From assembly GCA_021464415.1 (NCBI GenBank), contig CM038469.1:32707883-32771882 (forward strand): 64,000 nt of DNA, given 5' to 3'. The notes below the pieces were generated by a model that searched no databases, was not told the origin of the DNA, and was given only the letters and a program-made list of their open reading frames with translations. Each line of letters starts with the position of its first letter. Position 1 is the first letter of the stretch. Shown here one piece after another: positions 23,311 through 36,700 of this stretch. This DNA comes from Lonicera japonica. Taxonomy: Eukaryota; Streptophyta; Magnoliopsida; Dipsacales; Caprifoliaceae. The translations under genes were made by a program, and so were the position numbers.

Positions 23311-26300
23311 ATAGTTTTTCCTATAATAAAATTTGCACAATGAATGATTAGTTTGTGATATAAAAGTGCTTTCATAAGAAAATGGATAAAAAAAAGAGAA
23401 TAATTTTTTTACTTCTTTTATGGTGACGGAGAGATGACCTCTTTACAAACTTTGTTAGACCCCAAATATTGTAAGCTTCTTTTATGTGTTTATATTTTTT
23501 TACTTGAAAAATTAGAAAAAACTAGATTCTAACCCGTGCGATGCACAGTGCGAACAATTTACCTTTACAAATTTATTTATAATTAATAAGAAAAATAAAA
23601 ATCTACTTCAATTGATGCTATTCAGGTGGTCCTTAACAATTGATGCTATTCAATTGGCATTATTTTATTTTTCAATCAAAGTCCTTGCCCTCAATTTCCT
23701 GTCCATCACTTCCCTCACCATCATTTCCCTCTCCACCTGCTATAGAAAAAAAATAAAATTGCAGGGAGTTACACAATATGTCAAGAAATTAAGTTAAAAA
23801 AACGTGTACTTTTTATATGCACGCATCTTCTCTCTTTTTACTTCTCTTCTTAGGCTATTGAACACGCATAAATATATCAGGTTAATGTCAAAATTAGATT
23901 TAAATCTTTTTTTAAAAGAAAATATTTATATTACACCTTCGTAGTTTAGTTGACTCAGCTTAAAAGTATCAAAAAAATTCCTACTTTATTGTATACTCTC
24001 ATATTTTTTTTTTACCTCCATCACTACTTGTTAGTTACAAATTTGTCTTAGTGGAGTCCAATTTGAAGGCTAAATTTATGATTTTTTTAGTGACACTTTA
24101 TAGAAATAATATACACATTATAGACAACAAATCCCACTTACAATAAATATGTTTACATATATCCAAATTGAACATAAAGTAAAAGAATAGATGTAGCTTA
24201 TAACATTTAGTTGGTCAAAGATAAAATAAGAATGAAAACTATACCTTATGAAAGAAGATTAAATTAAGAAATGATTGCAGAAGATCTACTAAGTAAGCAT
24301 GCATGTGAATCCTTCTCCTTTGACGCAAGGCATGGAGGAGTTTGATTTTAAGGTTAATTTGTGCCCCGATAATAATTAAAATTAATATGGTAGAAGTTTA
24401 GTAAGGATTTTAACATCAATACAAACTCTATTCTACTTTACTACTATGGATTAACACAAAGTAGAAACAGGCGAAAATTTAAAACACATACCAATCAAAT
24501 GTGAATGTTCTCAAAGACTAAGAACTTATACATGTCATCGCATTTTGGGGAAAAAATCATTTTTTTTTGTATTGAAATGATAAAAATCAATATTTAGAAT
24601 GGAAATTTGAACATCTACAGAAACTAAGAAAGCAGTAGAATTAAATCATGTTAAATATTTAATGATAAAGCTGATCGAGGAGAACTCAACAACTATAGAC
24701 TTTTTAATTCACTAAAGGAAATGCTTTTAGTTCATGTGTTAAACCACTAAATGTGAAAATGTTTTCAATAACAAAATTTCTCCATTCAGAACCATATAAA
24801 TGCAAATGATATAGAATTCAACAGCTATGTTAGAGCTTCATTATCCAAAATAGTATTTGTTGCATGGCTTTAGCAATGTCAAGAAAAAAGACTACAATGT
24901 AAAATACTTTTTGCAAGAATTATTATGGTTTGCACACAATAAAAAAGATGCTCATTTTTTCAAATTTCTCTCCGAAAGTGGATGCTTGAGGTCTGTTCTT
25001 TTTCTTTGTGCAATTTTAAGTTTTCTGATATTTTCAAACTTCCACTCATACCAAACAATTTTGAGACACCAAAAGCATTTTTTTCCAAAAGTTATGGTTG
25101 ACTTATAACAGGAAGAAGACTTGCATGCTCAAAATTAAGACTAAATGTAAGCACAATCACCTTGAGCACAAACACAACATCTTGTCAACATATAAAAAAA
25201 ATGCAGAAATTACAATGCAGTAAATTAATGTATCATATATAGCTTTAATTACATAATTACACATTAATTTATAGTTTTAAATTTTCTCACACACATGAAG
25301 ATAATTAAATTCTTTAAATTCCATCATTTCAACCTATGCTAGATGCATAATATGTTCATAACTATTGCCATGGAAAAGTATTGCCACTGGGAAGCTGAAA
25401 ATTAAGACTTGAAAATTCTTTTTAAATTTAATATGCATTTTGACAAACAACTTGTATGCATTCAACTTTTCAATAAGAAAGTGGGAAACAATTTAATATG
25501 TACCTTGAAGATTTAATCCGATCTATATTTTTAGCAGCAATAGTACATTAAAGAAATAAAAAACCACAATTAGAGCAAGATTATGCATATTTAAATAGCA
25601 TATAGAAAGAAAAAATTGAAAAGTATTACGTTAAAGGTGAACATTGGGAAGGAAATTACCTGGAAGAAATTGACATGCGTAATGTTTCTGCTCCATCCTT
25701 TGGGATTTATAGGTTCAGAGAGTGGCTTGATTTCTGTGCAAAACAAATGGATAGATTTGAGAGGTTAAGGAAGAGGTGCATGATTCTAGCTGAACTGGAA
25801 TTTTAAGCAAAGGGAGAAGAAGAACGTGGTGAGATTAAGGAGACTGAAAAGTGGAAAAGGCCTCCATAATTAAACAAAAATTAAGGGTGTTTTTAAATAC
25901 ACCCACTAAAACATTCTTCTCACCCCAACAAGAGATAATATTAAACACAGCCCGCCATTTTTTTATATTTCCTTTCAACTCACCCCGCTTATTTTATTAA
26001 AACCAAACAAGACCTATCTCTCTTTGCATACAAACACCATTGACGATTTCAGTTCTTTGATCTCTTGCCAAAAAATTACTTTGTTCTCAATCAAATAATT
26101 TTCTTTCAAACTACTAAGCAAACTTTATTCATTTAACAAAGGATTACCATTGTTATTACCACATATATGTTATGTTTTTCTTTTCCCCAAAGAAAACCAA
26201 ACCAAATAACGAAAAACAGAGTAAAAAGGATAACCTACAACCTAGAGTTATCTTCAAGTGGAGGCTAATCAATCTCGGGAAGATAACTCCACCCCATGGA

Positions 26301-26820
26301 CAAGCCAATTCGGGAATTCTACAACTTCAACAAAAAGAAGTTGGATCTACGCAGAAAACTTAAACAAAATTAACTAAAGAACTTCCTTTATAGGTTGACT
26401 TCTTGAATCAAATTAAAACCTAATTTACATTTAAAAGAGATATCAGTCTTTATTAAAGCTTTTAAATCTTTGCTTAGATCAAACACTAAAATTAATCTTA
26501 CAAACACTTTGATGGGAATATTTACAATATTTATTTTAATTATATGAAATCACAAGTCTTTTTTCCTCGGTCCATTTGATTTCTTGGTTTCAATTGCCGA
26601 CATAATTGAAGACTTGAAATCTGAGTGAAAGGGGAGACCGTGACTGAGTAATTGAGGAGGGTTCTGCGATTTGAGGATTTGAGACGATGAAAGATATATT
26701 AGGGCTTGTTTGGCATAAAAAAACTTTTTTAAACTAATTTTAAAATTGATGGGGTTAAATACTAATTTTACCATTGACCTACAAACGTAATTCAACACTT
26801 TTACTTCCAGTAAAATCCCA
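23311..26820. other. long AT-rich stretch, no gene seen
   Basis: No frame of recognised family, no bounded transposon and no RNA gene were found. Around 23523-23560 the phrase CTAACCCGTGCGATGCAC looks like a common plant repeat end, but its partner was not found. Around 25660-25760 a less AT-rich patch with TATAAATCCC on the minus strand could be a promoter or exon remnant; this is not supported further. Confidence 0.4.
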
Positions 26821-26826
26821 TTTTTT

Positions 26827-26975
26827 ATCTACGTTACATGTGACCTAAGCATACACATCATCTACGTTACATGTGACCTAAGCATACACATCATCTACGT
26901 TACATGTGACCTAAGCATACACATCATTTACATTCTACATTCTACATTACATGTGACCTAAGCATACACATCATA
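26827..26975. repeat. 33-bp minisatellite
   Basis: Three near-identical units start at 26827, 26860 and 26893 (ATCTACGTTACATGTGACCT then AAGCATACACATC), followed by a degenerate fourth. Confidence 0.92.
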
Positions 26976-27259
26976 TACATTACATAAATATAACCTTTTT
27001 GCCCTTCAGTTTTTACCAAATTTACCTTTTTGCCATTCTACATTTACCTATAAATACCCTCTCATTCATTCATTCAAAACACACCAAAAAAACATATCTT
27101 TTTTTTCTTTCAATATCCATACATCTCTTCTAAGAGATATAAAGCTATTGGCAATATAAATACAAGCCAATTTTCGAGGGTCTTATACTCTCTCTTTTCA
27201 TACCCCAAAAAATACCAATCTTTATACGCTCTCTCTCCTACACAGTTTATTATTTATTC

Positions 27260-27658
27260 TGTTGAAATATTTGTAATCCTAATTCTATACTTATAAATAG
27301 AATTAAGGAAATTATAGAAAGAGAGAGAGAGAGATTGGTAGCTTGTATTATCATCTAAATTGACTGCCTTTGAGCTAATACAAAGTAAACACACACAAAA
27401 GGAGGACGTACTGCCGGACTAGCATAAGCGCTACCGGGAGAACCTACCTTAATAAAAAATGTCTCGTGTTCATCTTCGTTTTTAATTAGTTTATGTCGGT
27501 ACTGTTCACAGTCACTGTTCACATACACGATGATACTGTTCACAATCACTATTCACATAAACGGTGGTACTGTTCACAGTCACTGTTCACATATACGGTG
27601 GTACTGTTTACAATCACTATTCACAGTTACAATCCGTTATTAAACATCTAATCCACCA
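27260..27658 (+). mobile_element. probable solo LTR
   Basis: A 399-bp segment starting TGTTGAAATATTTG and ending CCACCA, flanked by the 6-bp direct repeat TTATTC (27254-27259 and 27659-27664). It has a TATAAATAG box at about 27292 and a GGAGGACGTA block typical of copia LTR 3' portions. No internal domain follows, so it looks like a solo LTR left by recombination. The 6-bp TSD is slightly unusual; 5 bp is typical. Confidence 0.6.
27498..27633. repeat. 34-bp minisatellite inside the solo LTR
   Basis: Four units start at 27498, 27532, 27566 and 27600, each with ACTGTT(C/T)ACA and CACT(G/A)TTCACA. Confidence 0.9.
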
Positions 27659-27823
27659 TTATTCATTGATTGATCGGTCGTTAACTATTTGTTCTAAATT
27701 TTGACACCATCAAAAATTTTAAGTGGGGTGAAAAGCAAGATTATGTGGGTTCATTCAATAACACCCAAAATTAATTAGGAGAGAGAAGAATTATTACGGA
27801 GGACTTCCTCCCTAATACTATAA

Positions 27824-28379
27824 GGCCTCGTTTGATTCGGGTATTAAAAAGTGGGATGGGATTATTAATACCACTTTTTTTATAATACCTTATTTGATTC
27901 GCATAAATGTGCTGGGATTACTAATATCGGTACTAACTTAATACCACTCTTTATGCTATAATTTAATACCAAGGGGGAGGTGGTATTGTTTATCCAGGAT
28001 TAAGAAAAAAGAACTATATATTTTCAAAAATGCCATTACTACTATAATATTTTCAAAAATGCCACTACTAGTACTACTATATTATTATTATTATTATTTT
28101 AATTTATTTTAAAAAAAATTACAAAAATTTTAAAAAAAAATTCTTTTAAAAATTTTTTGAAAAAAATTTTATTTTTATTTTGTTAGTCCAAAATATAATC
28201 CCGTATATGAGTTACGAAACCAAACATAGTATTAACATCAACCTGAGATATCCCAGTATTAATACTACATGAATCAAACAGGGTATTGGTATTAAATTAA
28301 TACCAAGATTAATAGTCCAGTACTATTAATACTGGTATTATTAATCCCACTGATCCTAATACCTGAATCAAACGAGGCC
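27824..28379. mobile_element. PIF/Harbinger-like MITE
   Basis: Ends GGCCTCGTTTGATTCGGG and, on the other strand, GGCCTCGTTTGATTCAGG form a near-perfect inverted repeat. TAA duplications lie at 27821-27823 and 28380-28382. 556 bp, very AT-rich inside, non-coding. Confidence 0.88.
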
Positions 28380-28382
28380 TAA

Positions 28383-29450
28383 TAGTATTAGATTAGTGAT
28401 CATGAATACTTGCATATATCGAGCATGATTATGTGTTTAAGATAGCAATCTTGTTAGATTGGGTAACTCTATGGTCAATAGTGTGATAATTTACAGGGGA
28501 TACTACGGTTCAATTCTCCCTCCTCTAAGAACCACCAGAATCTATAATTGCTTGTATATATATATATATATATATATATAAAGAATAGCAATTTTGTTGA
28601 AGATCTCTGTAATGTGATCAACACTTAAATTTTAGAAATTATTTTTGTACAATTACAAATAAACCCAAATTTTTTAACACAATGATGATATAAAGTTGAC
28701 AAGGTTAAACAAAATTAAAGAAACTTATATCAAAATGGGCAAACATACAATATTTTTTTTGAGTAAAAGCATTTCAACTGTATCTCTAGAATCAGAAAGA
28801 AATTCAAACCTAGATACTCGATTTTTTTTTATAACTAAATACTCGAATTTTAAATAATCAAAAGCTTGATGTTTCTTAATTTCAATTGAACTTTGTGATT
28901 GTGTCCGTTTATCTATGGTGGTTGTATGTCCATCTTTTATTAAAATATTCATAAAATTGCATAAAAATAAAAAATTTGTATTATTAACTTGTTCCTAAAA
29001 ACACTATTTAGAATTTTCTTTTGTGCCAATTTAGTTGCATGAGTCAATGAATGAAATAGATTTCAATGAAATAGAGAAAACCCAAATTTTCTCTCTCTTT
29101 TTTCTTTTTGCATGAATCAATGAATGAAATAGATTTCAATGGAAACATTTGAAATCCTTGAATACTTTCAAAATTTCAGATTTGTGCTGGCCCTTTTCCT
29201 TTTATTCCTCTTCATTTTCCTCTTTTCCCTATTAAAAATTAGGGTTAAAATCAAAACCATTAACTAAAATAAAATAAAATATAAATAAACAATGCATTGT
29301 TCTGAAAACAATGCATTGCATATAGACAAAAACAGAGAGAGGAGGACCAAAATTCCCAATGGACCAAACTTTGACGAATATTCAAAAAAATCAAATGATT
29401 CATATTGCTTTTTACAGCTCAATCACCGCCATTTCTGAAGGATTAATTTA
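28383..29450. other. intergenic DNA upstream of the galactosyltransferase gene
   Basis: AT-rich, with an AT dinucleotide run at about 28555-28580 and a direct repeat (GAATGAAATAGATTTCAATG near 29049 and 29120). It presumably holds the promoter, but no element could be assigned with confidence. Confidence 0.4.
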
Positions 29451-29559
29451 ATTTCTCTCCTCTTCGTGTTGTTCGATTAGATATTAATAGATATATGTTT
29501 GAGTGTTGGTGTTTATGTTGATGATATAGATCTTCTTAATAATAATCTGTTTCTAAACG

Positions 29560-31632
29560 ATGAGGAATCGAGGCAGTGGGAAAATATCAGCCAAGTGGAT
29601 TCCGATTTTCTCTATCTCCTTCTTCTTCCTCGGTGTGTTATTCACAAACAGGTATCTATATGCTATATATATATATATCAGTTTTGATTTGATTCCATTG
29701 ATTTCATTGTGAGAACGGTAGATGGATTGAATTTATCGGTTTTGAATTCAATTCATTGATTGTGAAGATTTCTGTGTTTTTCTCAAATTTGGGGACAAGT
29801 TTAAGGGGAAAGTCATATTTTTTAGGAGAAGCTTTCCAATTGTATCTCCTATTTTCGCCATATTTGAGTGATTAGAGTTATTGTATACTAATTGTTACGA
29901 AACAAAGGGTAATTTTGTGCATCAGATTGGTGATTGTTGGTGTTTGGGGACCCCTATTTTTATCCCCATATTTGAGGATAAGTTTAGGTACTCCTCAAAT
30001 ATGATAAGATAGGGAAGGGTTGGAGCAAGAATTAAGTGTTTTCTCCATAAAATTAAATTTAGGGAGAAGTTTGAGGAAGGATTGGAGTTGGTAATTATTA
30101 TGGAGGTTGATTTTATTGTTTTTTCTGTTGGCGGTTATTACAGATTGTGGACTCCTACTGAATCTGACAGTCAGCTCATATCACGGCATCGGCGTGAACA
30201 AGAGTTGCAGGTTATTACAGAGGATTGCACAACTAAGAAGAAGGTGTGGTGATTGTCTCTTGAAATTTTATGTATATGTAATTTTTAATCAATACTCAAT
30301 ACGCAGTCACACAGGCAAAAACGTATGAATTCTGAATCGTTTTAGTTGTCTGTATCAGAAACCTGGGGAAGATAAAGACGTGATCAACGAGGTTCATCAA
30401 ACCCATAATGCAATACAGTGAGTTAGGAGTTACTCGTATTGTAATTTTGCTAGAGTTCATTGTTATACGTTTATGTGAAGCAATTGAAGTTTGTATGGAG
30501 GATCTTGATAATGATTTGATTAGTAGTTTTGCTAAAGTTAATTTGCATAATTATATGTATATGCAGCAATTGAAGTTTGTATTGATGATGCTGTAATGAT
30601 TTGATTAATTTTGTCCATTTGTTGGAGGCCCGCTAGATCACTAGACAAGTCAATTTCGATGCTTCAGATGGAGTTGGCTGCAAGTAGGAGTTCTCAGGAG
30701 ACGGGGAGGTCCGATGGGGCCTCATCATCCCATGAAGGCCCACCAAAGAAGAAGGCGTTCATAGTAATTGGAATTAATACTGCTTTTAGTAGTAGAAAGA
30801 GGCGAGATTCGGTTAGGCAAACATGGATGCCTCAGGGTAATAATTTAGTAATCTTTTAATAAATTAAGGACTTGTTTGGTTTGAGTTTTCGTTCATTATT
30901 GGAATCCTAAATTGGTAAATTCACACTAGAAGTCTCTTATATTTCATGTCAAAAGATTTCAATCATAAGTTGACGGGGCTCAAACTTTCCATGTGAAATT
31001 ACCATTTCGGGTTTCAGGAATGAACAAAAATTCATACCAAACGAGCACAAAGTGTATAGATTTTGATATTAATGTTCTTTTTTAAAAATGTCGTATTGGG
31101 TTGTTTGAATTGATTAGGGGAGAAGCTTATCAGGTTGGAGAAAGAGAAGGGAATTGTCATCCGATTCATGATTGGTCACAGGTGAGCTACTTGCACATAT
31201 CCTTTCATACACCTCTTATTTCACATTTTCTGGCTTAACTAAAATTCTTGAGCCCAGTGTTTTCTAAGGCAAACTCATAGGCCTAGGTGTTTCCTTGTCC
31301 AAAGGCGAGGCATAAGCCTTTCGTGCCATATATTTTTTTATTAAAAGAGAATAATAAGTCATTAGTATAGCCTTAAAAGTTAAGCTAAATAAATACTAAT
31401 ACCAAATTAAATTATCCCCCAAAGGCAAATTACATTCAAATAAGTAACAACTCAAACTGTTGTATGTATACAACATTTAGAATACATTTAGGGAAACAAA
31501 TTAGAGAAGCAATGCAGAGACGCAAAAAAAAAATTGAAGAAGCATCAGTGTAGAGTTTGTCCAGTGAGCAACAAAAGGAAAATGGAGCTGTGGAGGTCGT
31601 CTCTCTCTTTCTGACCACAATAATGGAGGTCG

Positions 31633-31675
<43 letters not shown>

Positions 31676-33692
31676 CACTCAATATCTTTGTTGGAAAAAG
31701 GCTCCACGTGTGCAGGATTTTCTAAATTATACATCTCTTGCTTGTTTTTTGTGTCATTCCTTTTCTCTTGCACACCACCGACTCATGTTACAAATGCCTC
31801 TTTTGACAAACTAGCCCACATCTTTGTACTAGACAAGATCAAATTAGCAACATTTTCCTAGTTTTACGCGGTCTCCTGCCCGGCTGTCCCTAATGAACAT
31901 CCAATGCTGCTTTGGTAGATGCTTGCCTTGTGTTTAGTTAGTGGGCTTTTCCTAAGTAAGCAAATGGAAGTTAGGAAATGGGGTTTTTAATTAGAATCAC
32001 CAGCTCGATTGTAAAGGAATTTGAGTCTGAGCTCATATATTCTTTGATATATTCTCATCCTTCAAGGGATGGTGGCCATATTGCTTATGTTCTAAGAGCT
32101 CAAAGAATCCTACCAATTCTTGTGCCAAAAATAGTTTCCTAGAAGTCCAGACTTACAAACTGTTTGGGTGTTTGGTATATTTTTTCTTTGTCCATTTTCA
32201 AAAATATTTATTGATTGCATGTTCTAAGATAACTAACTTTCAAGTCTTTCATACCTGTCAAGATTATTGGAAAGATTTTAGCAATCTGTTTACTTACATT
32301 TGTTAAATGTAGATTTGGTAAAATGCTTGATGAAAATAATTAGGTATGCAATACAACTCCCTTCTTTTCTTTCTCCATACCCTTTGACATGGTATCGGAA
32401 CTTTAAGATCCTTTCGCTTGGGGTCCTAAAATTACTTGTTTTCGCTGGCGGGTGATGCATAGACCACCATAACTATTCCCTCTGAAATTTCATTTGTTAG
32501 ACTTACAAATTCTCAATACTCTAGCCTCCCATCTATGCCATCTTACTTTCACTACTTTCATTATCTCTTCCTTGATTTTTTTTTCATCTCCATTAAGATG
32601 ACTGCATCTCTCAAACTTTGTTCTCATGCTGGCTTTTTATCTCGGAGTTTTACCATTTGGTTGTCATCTATAACCCATGTTATAGGTGTTTTTAAGACCT
32701 CCACTTGACAGGTGTTTAAAGCACGCCTCCTTTACTTGACAGGTGTTTAAAACACACCTTCTATTCTCGGTAGGTGCTTAAAAGCACACTTTCTTTTATC
32801 AGTGGTTAAAAGCACATCTTCCTCTTCTCGATCGGTGTTCCACAGCACGCTTACTCTTTGTGGGTTCGAAAAGATTTCCAAATGATACTTGACTTGGTGC
32901 TCCACTCATTTTAATTGTGCTACAGTTGCTCATTATCCACTCACTTGAGCTACTGTGGCTCTTGATATATTCGTATTCTGTTACTCGATTTTCAAACTGC
33001 AATTCAACTTGAGGATTTCTTTACCAAAGCAGGCCATTGATTCTACTTGCGGTGAGTTGAGAGAGATTGACATCTATTCTACAACTTGAGGGCAAGTATT
33101 GATATTATGGGGATTGAATTATAATTATGTGCTTATTTCTTAGTTAAGTTTAGGGTCAACGGCTTTGTAGCCCATTGGCATTTTCCCTGTCCTCGTAACA
33201 AGGAGGTCCGGGGTTCAACCCACATGGACATGGTTGTCGAGTCCACCCCTATTGTGGTGGTTATACGTCCACCTTTATTGTGGTGGTGGTTGTGAATTCA
33301 CGGTTTGTATGAAAAACATTCTATGTATAAGAAAAGTTGTGAATGAATTTATCGCTCTGTATTAAAACACACTTTTATTCAACATTGTATGTATAAGAAA
33401 AGCTATGAATGAAAAACATTATAATCTTTGTTTACTTATGCAATACAATTCTCTTCTTTCTGTCTCCATACTTCTTTAACAATACCTATCCATACACTAT
33501 TATTTTTTTAAGCAAACCAACACTATTGAATCAGGGGTGAGGTATATATGCTACACTAGTACCCTTGCAGCCGGTGAGACTCAAACTTGTGATCTCTAGG
33601 TTTGGGTGTGGGTTTCTTGTTTTGCACTCCTTGGGCGTTGGGTTGTTTTCCGTTATTTTATGTGGCGGCCGTTTTCTGAGTGATTCTTTTGG

Positions 33693-33728
<36 letters not shown>

Positions 33729-36700
33729 TTGATGTGCTGAACAAATTGGAACTGATCCAAATGACACCTTTGTTGGTTGATTCAGTGCAACATCTAACAG
33801 CATTTTAGATCGGGCTATTGATTCCGAAGAATCTCAGCACCAGGACTTCCTCAGGCTGGTAGGTTGCTCACATTTTCTTGCTTAATTATCAAAATCTTTT
33901 GGCATCTCACTATTTTTTTTTTGACCTCAAATTTTGCGTTATCTTGTAGGAACATGTTGAAGGGTATCATGAATTGTCTGCGAAAACAAAAATTTTCTTT
34001 TCCACTGCTGTGGCAAAATGGGACGCTGATTTCTATATCAAGGTGGACGACGATGTCCATGTCAATTTGGGTAATACATTACCACGGCAAAAAGAAAAAT
34101 TGAATTTCCAATTCTGATTTCCACACTGGTTTACATGGAAAATAATTGAATTTCTGGGAGTCATTTTACATGGTTTTGTTTACCATGGCAAAAAGAAAAA
34201 TTGTGCTTGAGCAAGTTGTATAATGGAAATTGATTTCTTAGAAAATTATGCGATCATGCACTAGTAAAGATGGAAAAAATGGAAACTTGGGCATTTCCGT
34301 GGCAAAGAATGTGTGTAATAAAAAATTTCTTTTGCCACTGCTTTGGTCAAATGGGTTGCTGATATCTGTATCAAGTTTGACGACAATGTCAATGTCAATG
34401 TCAATTTGGGGAGTAAACTACCTTCCTTTCCGATTTACCTCTTTGGTTCATGTGATGATATAGGGTGCATTTGATTGGTACATGGAAAAGAATTGAATTA
34501 CTTAAATCATTTTACATGTTTTTGCTTACCATGGAAACGAAAAACTTATAGAGGTGGCGGCTTTTGGATTCCACGGAAAAGAGAAAAATTAGGCTAAAGC
34601 ACGTTGTACAGTAGAAATTGATTTCTTAGAAAATTATGTAATCAAACAGGAGGAAAGACAAAAAACGATGGAAACTTGGGCATTTTCCAGGGAAAAGAAG
34701 TGTATCCAAACACGCTTTTATTCAACTAATCCTTTTCTCTGCTTCTACAGGAGCACTAGCTGCAACTCTTGCCCGCCACAGATCAAAGCCAAGAGTATAC
34801 ATTGGGTGTATGAAATCTGGACCTGTTCTTGCTGAAAAGTAATCCTATATCTTTCATAAAAACAATCTGTTTATGAACTTGAATTTTTCTTTCCCGTAGC
34901 GGTGTTATATTTCATTGTCATTTTGTTTCCTTTCTTTCTCTAGGACTGTAAAGTATCATGAGCCTGAGTATTGGAAATTTGGGGAGGATGGAAACAAATA
35001 CTTTCGGCATGCAACAGGGCAGATTTATGCCATCTCAAAGGATCTGGCTACATATATCTCAATCAACCAGTAAGGCTTTTCTTTATTATTTTTAAATTCT
35101 TGTGTTCTTCATCTTGAGTTCCCGTGTTCAGTAAAGTGTGCATTATTGAGTGACAGTATTCTTAAATATGAAAATATCAATTCATTGTTTCCGATCAAAA
35201 AAAAATATATCAAATTGAAACTAAATCTTAGATGTAAAATAATGAGTGTCAAAGTTTTGCTAAGCAACCCCGATAGCAGAGATGAGCATGTCCAGTGGCT
35301 GGATCGTGCGCCTATTTACGACTCCCTTCATCAATTAGGAGTCCATGTTTGATTTTCACATATTTTAAGAATGCATTAATTTCGTCACAATCAATGGTTT
35401 ATTAGAAGTTTAGAACAAAACTTGTGAACTATTGAGTTTTGGTACGTTGGTTATGTTCTGCGAAGAAAAGTGGACTCCTAATTTGGGATGGAGTATTTTA
35501 TTTTTTCGGTCACAATGGTAGGGGCATATCAAAATTTGACACTGGCAGTATGGCTACTAAGAGGGCAGTTAGCTAGCATGGGATGGGTGTGCTGGACATA
35601 TAGTTAGTTAGTTTTTAAATAATAGGAAATGTTTAGTTGGAGAATACTAATATAGTAGTAGGATTTATCAAATCTTTTGGGGGGCGATCCATCCTTGCAG
35701 TTTGACTTGGTACTTCTTAAGGAAACCCTAATTTCAACCTAATCGTGATCCATAATACAAAACTTTCTATCTGAGATTTGGCTCATTGATCATGTCCTGA
35801 AAGGAAATGGGACTATCATTTTGAGATCTGGGGGGGGGGGGGGGGGGGGGGGGAGTATATATAAAGAGGGAGGTTGCTTCTTCCTTCTTACAACCTATTG
35901 AAACAAAAGGACGTGGAGGTGGGAGGGAGTTGAATGCACAACCTCTTGCCTTTTATTGAACACATGTCCTAGTTTGTAGTCAAGATATGTAGATATTTTA
36001 TTTTGTCGGGCACTGTTATGTTAAAACTCAGGGTCATGGTTAAAAGAATCCGCGGAAGCTGATAGGTATCGGTTGATATGTACTGGTTTTGGTGGGTACC
36101 TAACCGAAACCACGTCGACGCGATATGGTAAATCACCATGGTTCAAACTTCAAAGTAGCGGTTTCGGGTGTGGACTCGACCACCCAATTTGCAACTCAGT
36201 TTTGGGCAATAAATTCTGAAAATGAGATCAATAAGATGGATCAATTTGATGAGCATAATATCATCATCTAGTACGAATTGCATTGTCTACATTGTAATAC
36301 CAACATCTATCACACTTGGATAATACATTATTACATCAGAGTTTAACGAATTTATTACGTCATCTATGATTGGCAGGCCCATTTTGCACAAGTATGCGAA
36401 CGAAGATGTGTCACTGGGTTCGTGGTTCATTGGTCTTGAAGTTGAGCACATTGATGACCGTAATATGTGCTGTGGGACTCCACCAGGTACTCTTCTTTTC
36501 AAACATAAGTTTCAGCATTGAAGTAGAAAAATTAAAGGTAAAAAATACTCCTGGTTTTCCTAGAATTGATTTCCTTGAAGGTGTTTGATTGCATTATTGT
36601 AATCTTTGCCAACCCTATATTTTCTACAGAACTGAATTCTTTACCCCTTCCAAAGTTGATTTCCTATTTTCAGAGAATTTTCATGTCTTTCTTTCCTTGG

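Noticed and set aside
25660..25760. Minus-strand exon or promoter with TATAAATCCC
   Set aside because: No coding resemblance and no second exon; insufficient support.
31256..31330. CAGTGTTTTCTAAGGC as left end of a hAT element
   Set aside because: It resembles the family at 57094, but no right end or TSD was found within the intron.
31557..31814. 85-codon open frame over the CT run in intron 5
   Set aside because: Its body is Leu-Ser repeats from the microsatellite, inside an intron of a well-supported gene.
33168..33222. tRNA gene from box A and box B
   Set aside because: The flanks do not form acceptor and anticodon stems; a SINE is the better reading.
33531..33803. 90-codon minus-strand frame
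   Set aside because: Composed of Arg-Glu repeats from a CT run and overlapping exon 6 on the other strand; not a gene. A weak SINE-like box B on the minus strand near 33580 was also too degraded to call.
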